Shown here: positions 8,905 to 17,582 of the stretch, one piece after another
How the letters are laid out: every line of letters starts with the position of its first letter
Numbering within the stretch: position 1 is the first letter of the stretch
From: an uncultured Bacteroidia bacterium
GTDB lineage: Bacteria > Bacteroidota > Bacteroidia > Bacteroidales > F082
Length of the DNA: 64,000 nucleotides
NCBI GenBank assembly: GCA_902801465.1
Contig: CADCIH010000002.1
Location: 78,851-142,850 of the forward strand
Direction: 5' to 3'
Notes under the pieces: model-generated
Databases searched by the model: none
Told to the model about the DNA's origin: nothing
What the model saw: only the letters and a program-made list of their open reading frames with translations
Program-made: the position numbers and the translations under genes

Positions 8905-9981
8905 ATGCCAAAAGAAAAACTGAACAGCCTATTTGAACACTGGATGTCGCTTCAGCCTCTTACCGAAACACAACAGAGTAGCTTTAGCCGACGTTTCACT
9001 ATTGAGTACAACTACAACAGCAATCACATTGAAGGTAACACGCTAACATACGGGCAAACTGAATTGCTGTTGATGTTTGGCGCCGTAAGCGGTGAAGGAC
9101 ATCTTCAGGATTTCACGGAGATGAAGGCTAGTCAGGTGGGCCTGGAAATGATGAGTCAGGAAGTGAAGGAGACCAGCATGCCATTGACGCAACACTTTAT
9201 CAGAACACTCCATAGAACATTACTCCGAGAGGACTACACCGTCTATAGTAACCTTCCAGGTGGACAACAAACCAGTTATGTGATTCACGCAGGGCAATAT
9301 AAGACGCGGCCAAATAGTGTGATTACTCGCTATGGCGATCGATTCGAATATGCATCTCCAGAGGAAACCCCGGCGTTGATGACAGACCTCGTCAATTGGT
9401 ATAACGATGCCGAGCAGTCTGGCAAATACTCAGTGGTGGAACTTGCTGCGCTGTTTCATTATCGCTATATCCGTATCCATCCGTTTGAGGACGGCAATGG
9501 CAGAATTGCCCGATTGATGGTCAACTATATTCTGGCACGTCATGGATGGCCAATGATTGTGGTGAGAAGCAGAAAAAAACAAGAATATCTGGAGGCGCTG
9601 CATAAAACCGATTTGGTGGTTGGCCCAGTGCCTTCTGAAGGAGCTCATGCAAGCCTTACCAAGATTAGGAATTTTGTAAAGTATTTTACAAAGCTGGTGG
9701 AAGACGAATTGGCCTATGATATTGCTTTCATCGAAAACAAAGACGAAAAGGTTTGGTGGTATGATGGAGAGAAAATAGCCTTTCGATCTCCTAATTCATC
9801 ACGAATACTTGGCATCCTTAGAGACAATCCCTACATTACCTTTGCGAAACTTTCTGAAGAAATTGGCATCAATGTGTCTGCTATCCAAAAACTTATCGAC
9901 GGTATGGAAGAGAAAGGATATATCCAACGTCGTGACACTGACAAATCGTGGCTTGTCCTGGCCACTTCTGTCATCAAATAG
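8905..9981 (+). CDS. Fic-family protein with N-terminal inhibitory motif and C-terminal winged helix
   Basis: A 358-residue Fic-domain protein, presumably an AMP- or other nucleotidyl-transferase onto a target hydroxyl. The catalytic motif HPFEDGNGR (residues 192-200) is complete, including the His. The N-terminus carries the self-inhibition motif S39-x3-E43-G44, marking a class II Fic protein. A Fic N-terminal helical domain precedes it. The last ~70 residues (ILGILRDNPYITFAKLSEEIGINVSAIQKLIDGMEEKGYI) form a winged-helix DNA-binding domain, so it may regulate its own promoter. It is AT-rich relative to the next gene, suggesting recent acquisition. Confidence 0.9.
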   Translation: MPKEKLNSLFEHWMSLQPLTETQQSSFSRRFTIEYNYNSNHIEGNTLTYGQTELLLMFGAVSGEGHLQDFTEMKASQVGLEMMSQEVKETSMPLTQHFIRTLHRTLLREDYTVYSNLPGGQQTSYVIHAGQYKTRPNSVITRYGDRFEYASPEETPALMTDLVNWYNDAEQSGKYSVVELAALFHYRYIRIHPFEDGNGRIARLMVNYILARHGWPMIVVRSRKKQEYLEALHKTDLVVGPVPSEGAHASLTKIRNFVKYFTKLVEDELAYDIAFIENKDEKVWWYDGEKIAFRSPNSSRILGILRDNPYITFAKLSEEIGINVSAIQKLIDGMEEKGYIQRRDTDKSWLVLATSVIK

Positions 9982-10000
9982 AAATCAACCAACATTCCCC

Positions 10001-11689
10001 ATGAAAAACCTCATCCTCTCCCTCATCGCCCTCCTGCTGGGCGCAAACGCCTTCGGACAACATGCCCTCACATATCAAAGCTACGCCAAAGACGTGGAAG
10101 ACGGCGACACGACCCTCGTCAGCGTGGTCGAACAAAAAGGCTGCCTCAAAATCACCAACCTCGGCAACGAAGTCAAAAACCCCATCCCGGGCTACGTCGA
10201 AAGTGTCACCTACGTCAGCTATGCGGAAGACTCGGTGTTCACCGTGCTGCAATACCCCGAGGAGAACTTCTATAGCGCCTACGCCTTCACCGATAACGAC
10301 GTCAACTTCAGCGAAGAAGGCAAGGAGACGGTGCTGGGCTACCCCTGCACAAAATACAAAACGAGCATCAACTCGAACACCATCGAGGTGTGGATGACCG
10401 ACAAGCCGGGTTTCGAAGCTACCCCCATGCCGGGATTGGGCCGACTCAACGGGGTGATGGTGCGCTGCATGAGAAATGGCATCTATGTCACCGACCTCAA
10501 AACAATGAAAAAAGCCAAGGGTTTGCCAAAAACGCTGATTCCCAGTGATAAAGGCGAACGAAAATCTTCTCGCGAGCTGAGCCAGCTGCGGAAGGACAAA
10601 CTGGTGATGCGCCTCCCGGTGTTCAAAGGACAACAGATTCATTTCGCGGATTACGATCCCGTGGTAGGGGAGATCCCATTCGATACCACCCTCCATTTCA
10701 GCCATGGGACGATCATCCTCAAAAGGATGCAGCTGCCGCAACTGCCGGAACATTACCAGCTCTTCGCTGAGCTTCACCAACGTTCCAACGGCGATGCCTA
10801 CGACCGCGCCGCCTCCGTGTTCGTCATCCCTATGGACAAATCCCTCAGTTTTCTCGACGGACTGACGCAAGGGGTAGAGGCTCTGCCAGTGTTCAAAGGC
10901 CGCGACGGCAAGGAATACCAAGGCATCAAAGCGGAGACGGATTACCTGCCACCCGTCGAACTGGTGCGCTTCTTCACCTCGTTCGGTGCGGGACATTTCA
11001 ATGACAAAGTGCAGATCGACGGCCTCTACTGGACCGAAGAAAACTACTATAAACAAGAGGTGAGCGAGCTGCGTGATCGACTGCAAGGCGATGTGCTCAT
11101 CGGGGCTTTCATCGGCAACTACGACAAGGGCGGCCATATCGTCTCCTTGGATCTGGTGGCATACCCGGGCGAATATGAATGGGATGAGACGCCCTGTCGC
11201 CAACACTCGGTGCCGCTGTTCAACACCTGCAACGTGATGGAGATGTCGGGACAGAACTACGGTCGGCTCTTTGCCACCGACAGCCTCGAAGTGACATTTG
11301 AAATCCCCGAAGGCGCTGCCGATGTCCGTCTCCGTTACATCAGCACGGGCCACGGCGGCTGGGGTGGTGGCGATGAGTTCAACCCCAAGGAGAATGTCCT
11401 CTTCATCGACGGCGCGAAGACCTTTACCCATACGCCATGGCGATGCGACTGTGCCACCTTCCGCGACCAAAATCCCGTGTCGGGCAACTTCTGGAACGGG
11501 GTCTCCTCGTCGGACTACTCGCGCTCGGGCTGGTGCCCAGGGACGGCGACCAACCCGGTTTATTTCGACCTTGGCTTCTTGAAGCCTGGCAAGCATACCC
11601 TCCGCATCGCCATCCCGCAAGGCAAAGACGAGGGTGGGAGCTTCAGCCACTGGATGGTTTCTGGGACGTTGCTTTATTTTATTCCGTAG
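10001..11689 (+). CDS. PNGase F-like peptide-N-glycosidase
   Basis: A 562-residue secreted protein. It has a signal peptide (residues 1-19) and an N-terminal ~160-residue region resembling GLPGLI/DUF4412 domains (MPGLGRLNG). The N-glycanase N and C beta-sandwich domains of PNGase F follow. The C domain is very clear: GHGGWGGGDEF near 450, then WRCDCATF and DYSRSGWCPGT. Such enzymes release whole N-glycans by cleaving the Asn-GlcNAc amide bond, turning Asn to Asp, in the periplasm or outside the cell. There is no type IX sorting tail. The gene starts 19 bp after the Fic gene with no visible promoter and is markedly more GC-rich than that neighbour. Start ATG at 10001 is set by the signal peptide. 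Confidence 0.88.
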   Translation: MKNLILSLIALLLGANAFGQHALTYQSYAKDVEDGDTTLVSVVEQKGCLKITNLGNEVKNPIPGYVESVTYVSYAEDSVFTVLQYPEENFYSAYAFTDNDVNFSEEGKETVLGYPCTKYKTSINSNTIEVWMTDKPGFEATPMPGLGRLNGVMVRCMRNGIYVTDLKTMKKAKGLPKTLIPSDKGERKSSRELSQLRKDKLVMRLPVFKGQQIHFADYDPVVGEIPFDTTLHFSHGTIILKRMQLPQLPEHYQLFAELHQRSNGDAYDRAASVFVIPMDKSLSFLDGLTQGVEALPVFKGRDGKEYQGIKAETDYLPPVELVRFFTSFGAGHFNDKVQIDGLYWTEENYYKQEVSELRDRLQGDVLIGAFIGNYDKGGHIVSLDLVAYPGEYEWDETPCRQHSVPLFNTCNVMEMSGQNYGRLFATDSLEVTFEIPEGAADVRLRYISTGHGGWGGGDEFNPKENVLFIDGAKTFTHTPWRCDCATFRDQNPVSGNFWNGVSSSDYSRSGWCPGTATNPVYFDLGFLKPGKHTLRIAIPQGKDEGGSFSHWMVSGTLLYFIP

Positions 11690-11715
11690 AAGTGGTTTTG
11701 AATAATTTTTTTTAC

Positions 11716-11723
11716 TATCTTTG
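11716..11723 (+). promoter_or_regulatory. -7 element for the second Fic gene
   Basis: TATCTTTG, 20 bp before the ATG at 11744. Confidence 0.65.
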
Positions 11724-11743
11724 CAGAGAAAAAGAATAATTTT

Positions 11744-12931
11744 ATGTCTCAAAACCAAGGGTATTTGGATTTCGATGAATACATCCGTCAGGGGGAGCCT
11801 TCGAAACGCGAGGCGGCCTACGCCTGGAGTACGGCCATCGGTCTTCAAGCGGTGGACGGACTTAAGACCTCGGAGTATCTGAATGAGTTGGCCCGCCGGA
11901 ATATCGAGGGAGAGATCACCATCGAAGAGGTGGGCAAGCTGCTCGATAGTTACTACGAGAGCAAGACGGTCCGAGAACCTGACGATGACGACAAGGAGGA
12001 GGCGGACAAAGCTTCGAAGAACATCAAGAAGATATTGTCGGTAAAGACTTTTGATTTCTCGACTAATGGCTACATTTCCATTCATCGTAGGATTTTTGAT
12101 GGTGTTTTGCTTCGTGCAGGGAAACTCCGTAACTATGATATTACAAAGAAGGAATGGGTATTAAGAGGAGACACCGTCAGCTATTTGAATTGGGAAGATC
12201 TGCGCCGTGCACTTGACTACGACATACAACAGGAAAAGTCTTTTGATCTTGCCCAACTTTCGATGGAGGAGTTCGTCAAACATATCTGTCAATTTGTTTC
12301 AGGTATTTGGCAGATTCATGCTTTCGGTGAAGGTAACACTCGGACAACGGCGGTCTTTACGATCCAATATCTGCGTTCCTTGGGGTTTGAGGTGGACAAC
12401 GATCTTTTTGCCAAACACTCTTGGTATTTCCGAAATGCATTGGTTAGGGCAAATTATACCAACTATCAAAAGAAGATTACAGCAGACACTTCATTCCTGG
12501 AAAGGTTTTTCCGTAATTTGTTGATGGGAGAAAACAATGAGTTGAAAAACCGATATATGGTGATCAATCCTCCTAAAGAATGGGGACTTGAGACGATTGG
12601 ACAGGACAAGCAGAGGTCAACACCCCGACAAGCACCCGACAAGTACCCGACAAGTACCCGACAAGTACCCGACAAGTTAAAAACAAAGAATCCTGATATT
12701 GAAAGACTTGTGAGGGTTATTGGAGGGCAACAGCTGTCGGTAAAGGAGATGTTGATTTCATTGGGGCTTAAAGATCGAGAGAATTTCCTTGATGTCTATC
12801 TTTCGCCTGCCATTTCCGAAGGCTATGTCCGACTCCTCTACCCTGAAAAGCCACATCATCCTCGGCAAAAATATTTGCTGACGGTAAAAGGATCCCTGCT
12901 CTTCAACGAATTAATAAATTTGGAAAATTAA
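11744..12931 (+). CDS. Fic-family protein with fused VbhA-like N-terminus
   Basis: A 395-residue protein. Residues ~20-70 resemble the VbhA antitoxin domain (AYAWSTAIGLQAVDGL ... RRNIEGEITIEEVGKLLDSYYE). The E55-G56 of the inhibitory motif is kept, but the expected Ser/Thr four positions earlier is Arg51. The Fic core has HAFGEGNTR at 192-200, a full HxFxxGNxR motif, so AMPylation is plausible. The C-terminus after residue 325 looks like a winged helix. Linker residues ~293-311 are encoded by five 11-bp tandem repeats, so unit gain or loss would change the frame and cut off the C-terminal domain. It has its own promoter at 11716. Confidence 0.88.
   Translation: MSQNQGYLDFDEYIRQGEPSKREAAYAWSTAIGLQAVDGLKTSEYLNELARRNIEGEITIEEVGKLLDSYYESKTVREPDDDDKEEADKASKNIKKILSVKTFDFSTNGYISIHRRIFDGVLLRAGKLRNYDITKKEWVLRGDTVSYLNWEDLRRALDYDIQQEKSFDLAQLSMEEFVKHICQFVSGIWQIHAFGEGNTRTTAVFTIQYLRSLGFEVDNDLFAKHSWYFRNALVRANYTNYQKKITADTSFLERFFRNLLMGENNELKNRYMVINPPKEWGLETIGQDKQRSTPRQAPDKYPTSTRQVPDKLKTKNPDIERLVRVIGGQQLSVKEMLISLGLKDRENFLDVYLSPAISEGYVRLLYPEKPHHPRQKYLLTVKGSLLFNELINLEN
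12622..12676 (+). repeat. 11-bp minisatellite inside the Fic gene, five units
   Basis: Five consecutive units of (A/C/T)(A/C)CCCGACAAG at 12622, 12633, 12644, 12655 and 12666; the last three are identical. Because 11 is not a multiple of 3, the repeat is read in all three frames (PRQAPDK, YPTST, RQVPDK). Confidence 0.9.
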
Positions 12932-12942
12932 GGAAACCTCCT

Positions 12943-12950
12943 TATTTTTG
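12943..12950 (+). promoter_or_regulatory. -7 element for the POT transporter genes
   Basis: TATTTTTG, 86 bp before the ATG at 13036. The leader contains a family A heptad repeat. Confidence 0.6.
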
Positions 12951-12961
12951 CGCCCTATAAA

Positions 12962-12982
12962 CGGAAAACGGAGAACGGAAAG
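12962..12982 (+). repeat. 7-nt tandem repeat, family A (intergenic, 3 units)
   Basis: CGGAAAA, CGGAGAA and CGGAAAG in the 5' leader of the first POT gene. With its flanks it is essentially identical to the copy inside valS at 2991-3018. Confidence 0.8.
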
Positions 12983-13035
12983 TTAATTTGAAACGACAAA
13001 TTACAAATAACAAATATTATTAAAATCAAAGTATT

Positions 13036-14718
13036 ATGATGGATTTTTTGAAAGAAAACTTGATGATCGTACTGTTGTGCGTGATTCTGGCCATTGTGAT
13101 CCCCTTCTTGATTTATTACCTTCGCACCGCGAAGCGTTACCATCCGAAAGGTTTGATCGCAGCGGCACTCAGCAACATGGGTGAGCGTTTCGGCTACTAC
13201 ATCATGAACGCCATCTTGCTGTTGTTCCTCGTCTCAAAATTTGGTTTGCCAGATGGTGTTGCTGGTATTATTTACTCGGTGTTTTACTTCGGCATCTATG
13301 TGCTTGCCTTGGTAGGTGGTATCATTGCCGACCGTACGCAGAACTACCATGGCACCATTCAGTGGGGCTTGATTATCATGGCTGTCGGTTATGTGGCTCT
13401 GGCCATCCCGCTCTTCAGCCGTGATGCTCAAGGCATTATTGCCGACGGCACCGGTGCATGGTGGGGCATCCTCATCTTCACCTGCGTGGCACTGCTTATG
13501 ATCGCCTTCGGTAACGGTTTGTTCAAAGGCAACTTGCAGGCGCTGGTCGGTCAGTTGTACGACAACTTCGAGGCTGAAGCTGCCAAGAAAGGTCCCGAGG
13601 CCCTGGCCGAAGCCAAGGATCGTCGAGACAGCGGTTTCCAGATTTTCTATGTGTTCATCAATATTGGTGGTGTGATCGCCCCCTTCGTGGCTCCGTTGCT
13701 GCGTGTTTGGTGGTTGAAGATCCATAACTTCCTTTATAACGCGGATATGCCGGCTCTCTGCCATCAGTACTTGAAAGACGGTCAGGTGACCACCAAGTTC
13801 ACCGAGACCATGAGCAGCTCCGTGATTGATGCCAGCGCTGCCACCGACTTGACGCAGTTCTGCTCTGATTATATCGGTGTCTACAACCAAGGCATCCACT
13901 TCGCCTTCATCGCTTCGATGATCGCCATGATGATTTCCTTGATTGTGTTCATCTCCCAAAAGAAGAAATTCCCGCAACCTGGTAAGAAACTGGCCGCCGA
14001 AGTGGCTGGCTATACGCCTGAAGAGAAGGCTGCCATGGCTAAGGAAATCAAGCAACGTATGGCTGCCTTGTTCGCCGTGTTGGGCATCGCTGTGTTCTTC
14101 TGGCTCTCGTTCCACCAAAATGGACAGTCGCTGATGCTGTTTGCCCGCGACTTCGTCAACTCCGAGTGGCTCGCTCCTGAGATTACACAAGCATTGAACC
14201 CCTTGTTCGTAATCATCTTGACTCCTATCGTCATGGGCATCTTTGCTGCCTTGGTCAGAAAGGGCAAAGGCGTTTCCACGCCACGTAAGATTGCCTTGGG
14301 TATGTTCATTGCCGGCATCGCCTACCTCTTCTTGATGTCGCTTTCGCTGCTCAACGGTTATCCGTCAGGCAATGAGTTCCGCGCCATGGATAGTGCCACG
14401 ATGGCTTCCGCAGGGTTGCACAAACAAGGCTATTGGGTGATGTTCGTCGTGTACTTCTTCCTGACGGTGGCTGAGCTGTTCATCTCACCGCTGGGTCTGT
14501 CGTTCGTGTCGAAAGTCGCCCCACGTCACCTGCAGGGTCTCTGCCAGGGTCTCTGGCTCGCTGCCACCGCCATCGGCAACCTGTTTATCTTCGTGGGTCC
14601 CCTCATGTACAACGCATGGCCGATCTGGGTTTGCTGGACTGTGTTCTTAAGCGTCTGCATCGTCTCCATGTCGATCATGCTGGGTATGGTGAAATGGCTT
14701 GAACGTGTCACTGCCTAA
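13036..14718 (+). CDS. POT/PTR2-family peptide transporter
   Basis: A 560-residue integral membrane protein of the proton-dependent oligopeptide transporter family (major facilitator superfamily), importing di- and tripeptides. It has an extra N-terminal membrane helix (residues 6-28), then the first POT signature NMGERFGYY, where the usual first Glu of ExxERFxYY is Asn. The PTR2 signature FYVFINIGGVIAPF follows near residue 215. The start may be either of the two adjacent ATGs at 13036 and 13039. A second POT gene follows after 55 bp, so the pair is probably co-transcribed. Confidence 0.9.
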   Translation: MMDFLKENLMIVLLCVILAIVIPFLIYYLRTAKRYHPKGLIAAALSNMGERFGYYIMNAILLLFLVSKFGLPDGVAGIIYSVFYFGIYVLALVGGIIADRTQNYHGTIQWGLIIMAVGYVALAIPLFSRDAQGIIADGTGAWWGILIFTCVALLMIAFGNGLFKGNLQALVGQLYDNFEAEAAKKGPEALAEAKDRRDSGFQIFYVFINIGGVIAPFVAPLLRVWWLKIHNFLYNADMPALCHQYLKDGQVTTKFTETMSSSVIDASAATDLTQFCSDYIGVYNQGIHFAFIASMIAMMISLIVFISQKKKFPQPGKKLAAEVAGYTPEEKAAMAKEIKQRMAALFAVLGIAVFFWLSFHQNGQSLMLFARDFVNSEWLAPEITQALNPLFVIILTPIVMGIFAALVRKGKGVSTPRKIALGMFIAGIAYLFLMSLSLLNGYPSGNEFRAMDSATMASAGLHKQGYWVMFVVYFFLTVAELFISPLGLSFVSKVAPRHLQGLCQGLWLAATAIGNLFIFVGPLMYNAWPIWVCWTVFLSVCIVSMSIMLGMVKWLERVTA

Positions 14719-14730
14719 TCTACCAACAGA

Positions 14731-14747
14731 GCACCCCTATGGGGTGC
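14731..14747. repeat. Single hairpin repeat between the POT genes
   Basis: GCACCCC-TAT-GGGGTGC, a 7-bp stem with a 3-nt loop, of the same type as the array at 6533-6662. It may act as an RNA-stability or attenuation hairpin between the two transporter genes. Confidence 0.7.
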
Positions 14748-14773
14748 GGTGACAAATACTTAACCTTTATACT

Positions 14774-16456
14774 ATGTTTAAGGGACATCCTAAAGGCCTC
14801 TATGCGCTCGCCCTCGCCAACACGGGCGAGCGCTTTGGCTATTATACCATGTTGGCCATCTTTGTGCTTTTCCTGCAAGCCAAGTTCGGCTACAACGAAG
14901 CACAAGCGGGCCATATCTACGGCATCTTCCTCGGATGCGTCTATTTCATGCCTCTCATCGGTGGTATGCTGGCCGACCGTTTCGGCTATGGCAAGATGGT
15001 CCGCATAGGCATCGTTGTGATGTTCCTCGGCTACCTGCTGTTGGCCGTACCCATGGCCACCGCGACGGCAAAAATCACCATGTTCTCGGCTTTGGCGTTG
15101 ATCGCCATCGGAACGGGTCTCTTTAAGGGTAACCTCCAGGTGATGGTGGGCAACCTCTACGACGAGGCCAAATACAGTGCCTTCCGCGACAACGGCTTCA
15201 GCCTGTTTTACATGGCCATTAATATCGGCTCGATGTTCGCTCCCATGGCGGCTACCAAAGTCACCGACCTCTTCCTCGGAAAAGCGGGTTATACCTACGT
15301 GCCGCAGATTCCCTCACTGGCACACCAGTACCTCGATGGCACCATCAGTGCCGATGCCCTCTCAAGCTTCGAGGCCCTGGCGGTCCAACAAGGGGGCAAT
15401 GTCAATGACTTGGCTGGTTTCGCCAACAGCTATATCGACGCCCTTTCAGGTGCCTATAACTACGGCTTCGGCGTGGCATGCATCTCGTTGATTCTCTCCA
15501 TGGCCATCTATCTGTGCTGCCGCAAGTGGTTCAAACACGCTGACGTGAACGCCAAGCAGGCCAAGAAGATGGAAAGCACTACCGTGAACGTGCAGGAACT
15601 CTCCAAGGAGCAGACCCGCGAACGTATCACCGCCCTGGCCCTGGTCTTTGTGGTGGTCATCTTCTTCTGGATGTCGTTCCAGCAGGCGGGTCTCTGCCTG
15701 ACCTACTTCGCCCGCGACTATACGCAAAGCACGGCAAGTGGTCTCACTCGTTTCGGCTTCAATATCTGGGCGTTGGCCTTGGTCGCCGTGTCGATTTACA
15801 CGATGTTCGGTGCCGCCCAAGCCACCAAACCCATGAACCGTGGCATCCTTTGTGGTGTTACGACATTCCTATGGGTCATGGCAGCGATGCTTTATAAGAC
15901 TATGCCTGATACGATCAACATCCTGCCGCAGCAGTTCCAGCAGTTCAACCCCTTCTTTGTAGTGGCCCTGACGCCCGTCTCGATGGCGGTGTTTGGTGCC
16001 TTGGCGAGGAAAGGGAAGGAGCCGTCCTCACCGCGTAAGATTGGCATGGGTATGATCGTGGCCGCTCTCGGCTTCCTCATCTTGGTCGTCTGCTCCTTCC
16101 CCTTGGCCAGCCCGGCAGAACTGAAGGCGCAAGGTGGCGTGAGTAGCACATTGGTCTCGCCCAACTGGCTCATCAGCACCTATCTCGTGCTGACTTTTGC
16201 AGAGCTGTTGCTGAGTCCCATTGGCATCTCCTTCGTCACCAAGGTGGCCCCGCCCAAGTACAAGGGCATGATGATGGGTCTCTGGTTCTGCGTGACCGCC
16301 ATCGGCAACTACCTCACCTCGGTCATCGCCCGTATTTGGGGCACCGGCATGCCGCTCTGGATGGTCTGGGGCGTCCTCGTGGTGCTCTGCCTGCTCTCCG
16401 CAGTGTTTATCTTCTCCATCATGAAACGACTGGAGAAGGCAACCTCCGGGTGCTGA
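14774..16456 (+). CDS. POT/PTR2-family peptide transporter (second copy)
   Basis: A 560-residue oligopeptide:proton symporter, a diverged paralogue of the gene before it but without the extra N-terminal helix. The first POT signature is NTGERFGYY, again lacking the first Glu. The PTR2 signature FYMAINIGSMFAPM lies near residue 150. About 12-14 membrane segments are visible. The residue change shared by both copies suggests an altered proton-coupling network typical of this branch rather than decay. A terminator follows at 16481. Confidence 0.9.
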   Translation: MFKGHPKGLYALALANTGERFGYYTMLAIFVLFLQAKFGYNEAQAGHIYGIFLGCVYFMPLIGGMLADRFGYGKMVRIGIVVMFLGYLLLAVPMATATAKITMFSALALIAIGTGLFKGNLQVMVGNLYDEAKYSAFRDNGFSLFYMAINIGSMFAPMAATKVTDLFLGKAGYTYVPQIPSLAHQYLDGTISADALSSFEALAVQQGGNVNDLAGFANSYIDALSGAYNYGFGVACISLILSMAIYLCCRKWFKHADVNAKQAKKMESTTVNVQELSKEQTRERITALALVFVVVIFFWMSFQQAGLCLTYFARDYTQSTASGLTRFGFNIWALALVAVSIYTMFGAAQATKPMNRGILCGVTTFLWVMAAMLYKTMPDTINILPQQFQQFNPFFVVALTPVSMAVFGALARKGKEPSSPRKIGMGMIVAALGFLILVVCSFPLASPAELKAQGGVSSTLVSPNWLISTYLVLTFAELLLSPIGISFVTKVAPPKYKGMMMGLWFCVTAIGNYLTSVIARIWGTGMPLWMVWGVLVVLCLLSAVFIFSIMKRLEKATSGC

Positions 16457-16480
16457 ATCCAAAACACTTAAACCTTGAAT

Positions 16481-16527
16481 CCCACTAGTCCCTGGCTTTT
16501 TGTCAAACTAGTGGGTTTGGTTTTTTA
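16481..16527 (+). terminator. Terminator after the POT operon
   Basis: Stem CCCACTAGT / ACTAGTGGG with a 16-nt loop, then a T-rich run. Confidence 0.75.
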
Positions 16528-16561
16528 TAGGGGGTTGCTAATGCGTTTATTGGTTCGTTTT

Positions 16562-17482
16562 TTAAAGCCTGATTTTGTTGATAATTTCTTCTGCTGTGAT
16601 TTCTTTTATTAATGTGAATCCAAACCATTTCTTCCCTAAATCCTTGATAGAGGCTCCAATAAGATAAACTTCATTGTCAATAATCAAAAAACGGTCATGT
16701 GCTTTATGGAAACGTATTATCTCAATCATGGGATATTGAGAGTTGTGACGTTGAAGGTCAATTTGAAGCTGTTGGTTGAGATTCGCTGTATAGATTGTTG
16801 CTGAAACGTTTTCATTGCGTTTGTCCAATATGGAGAGAACAGTCTCATCTACATAATTGTCAATTAAGACGATTGTTCTCTGTGCATTACGGATTAAACC
16901 ACAAACAAATTGATAGGCGTCAAATATTTGACCGTCGAAGAATATTCCTTGTTGTGGCTGTGCATTGGCATCCAATCGATTGAACACTTCATCAATGCGT
17001 TTGTCGGTTTCAACCTGATGATATTCTATAGTAGAGAGTCGTTGGATGATTTGTGTGTTATTGACTAAAAAGCGACGCATGGCAATGAAAGTCCTCATAA
17101 TACGAATGTTCACTTCAATGGCTGTTTGGGATTTCAATACGCTACTTAACATGGCTATTCCACTTTCTGTAAAAGCGTATGGTAGGAATTTCAGGTTTTG
17201 ACCTCTTTTCCCGTTCAAGATCACAAATTGTGATTTTGAACATTCCTCTTTTGTTAACTGAAACATAAAGTCACTTGGGAAACGACGGGTGTTTCGCTTT
17301 ACCGCTTGATTGATAATTCTGGTCTCCACTCCATAGAGCATTGCCAAGTCCTTATCTAGCATTACTTGAACACCTCTTATGCAATAAATCAATGATTCTA
17401 TATCGAACGTGTTTATATTATTATTGGAATTGGTAATTGACAAGTCTTCATCTTCAGTAGTATTAATATTATCTTTATTCAT
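16562..17482 (-). CDS. ORF6N-domain protein with PLD-like C-terminus
   Basis: 306 residues from the ATG at 17482, chosen because the -7 element TATTTTTG lies at 17507-17514, inside any longer frame. The N-terminal half is a phage-type ORF6N domain (LYGVETRIINQAVKRN, RRFPSDFMFQLTKEE, YAFTESGIAMLSSVL), a fold linked to DNA binding in phages. The C-terminal half looks like a single phospholipase D-type domain with HDRFLIID, an HxR-x4-D variant of the HKD motif, and ends in a GASIKDLGKK segment. Such fusions are common in mobile elements and may be nucleases or DNA-binding regulators. It diverges from the structured RNA and PD-(D/E)XK gene. Confidence 0.8.
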   Translation of the reverse strand: MNKDNINTTEDEDLSITNSNNNINTFDIESLIYCIRGVQVMLDKDLAMLYGVETRIINQAVKRNTRRFPSDFMFQLTKEECSKSQFVILNGKRGQNLKFLPYAFTESGIAMLSSVLKSQTAIEVNIRIMRTFIAMRRFLVNNTQIIQRLSTIEYHQVETDKRIDEVFNRLDANAQPQQGIFFDGQIFDAYQFVCGLIRNAQRTIVLIDNYVDETVLSILDKRNENVSATIYTANLNQQLQIDLQRHNSQYPMIEIIRFHKAHDRFLIIDNEVYLIGASIKDLGKKWFGFTLIKEITAEEIINKIRL

Positions 17483-17506
17483 GATTTTAATAATTTTACA
17501 TCTCTG

Positions 17507-17514
17507 CAAAAATA
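17507..17514 (-). promoter_or_regulatory. -7 element for the ORF6N gene
   Basis: TATTTTTG on the minus strand, 25 bp from the ATG at 17482. Confidence 0.65.
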
Positions 17515-17568
17515 ATATCATTTACAGCTTTTGTCAATGTTTTTTTTTGTGTTTTCTAAGAAAAAGTG

Positions 17569-17576
17569 TATCTTTG
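17569..17576 (+). promoter_or_regulatory. -7 element for the structured RNA / nuclease transcript
   Basis: TATCTTTG, 311 bp before the nuclease ATG, back to back with the ORF6N promoter. The expected transcription start is near 17583. Confidence 0.65.
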
Positions 17577-17582
17577 CCATTA

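Noticed and set aside
9974-12085. Minus-strand open frame of 703 codons
   Set aside because: It is antisense to the PNGase F-like gene and the start of the second Fic gene, both with clear domain motifs. The long frame reflects codon bias of the GC-rich sense gene.
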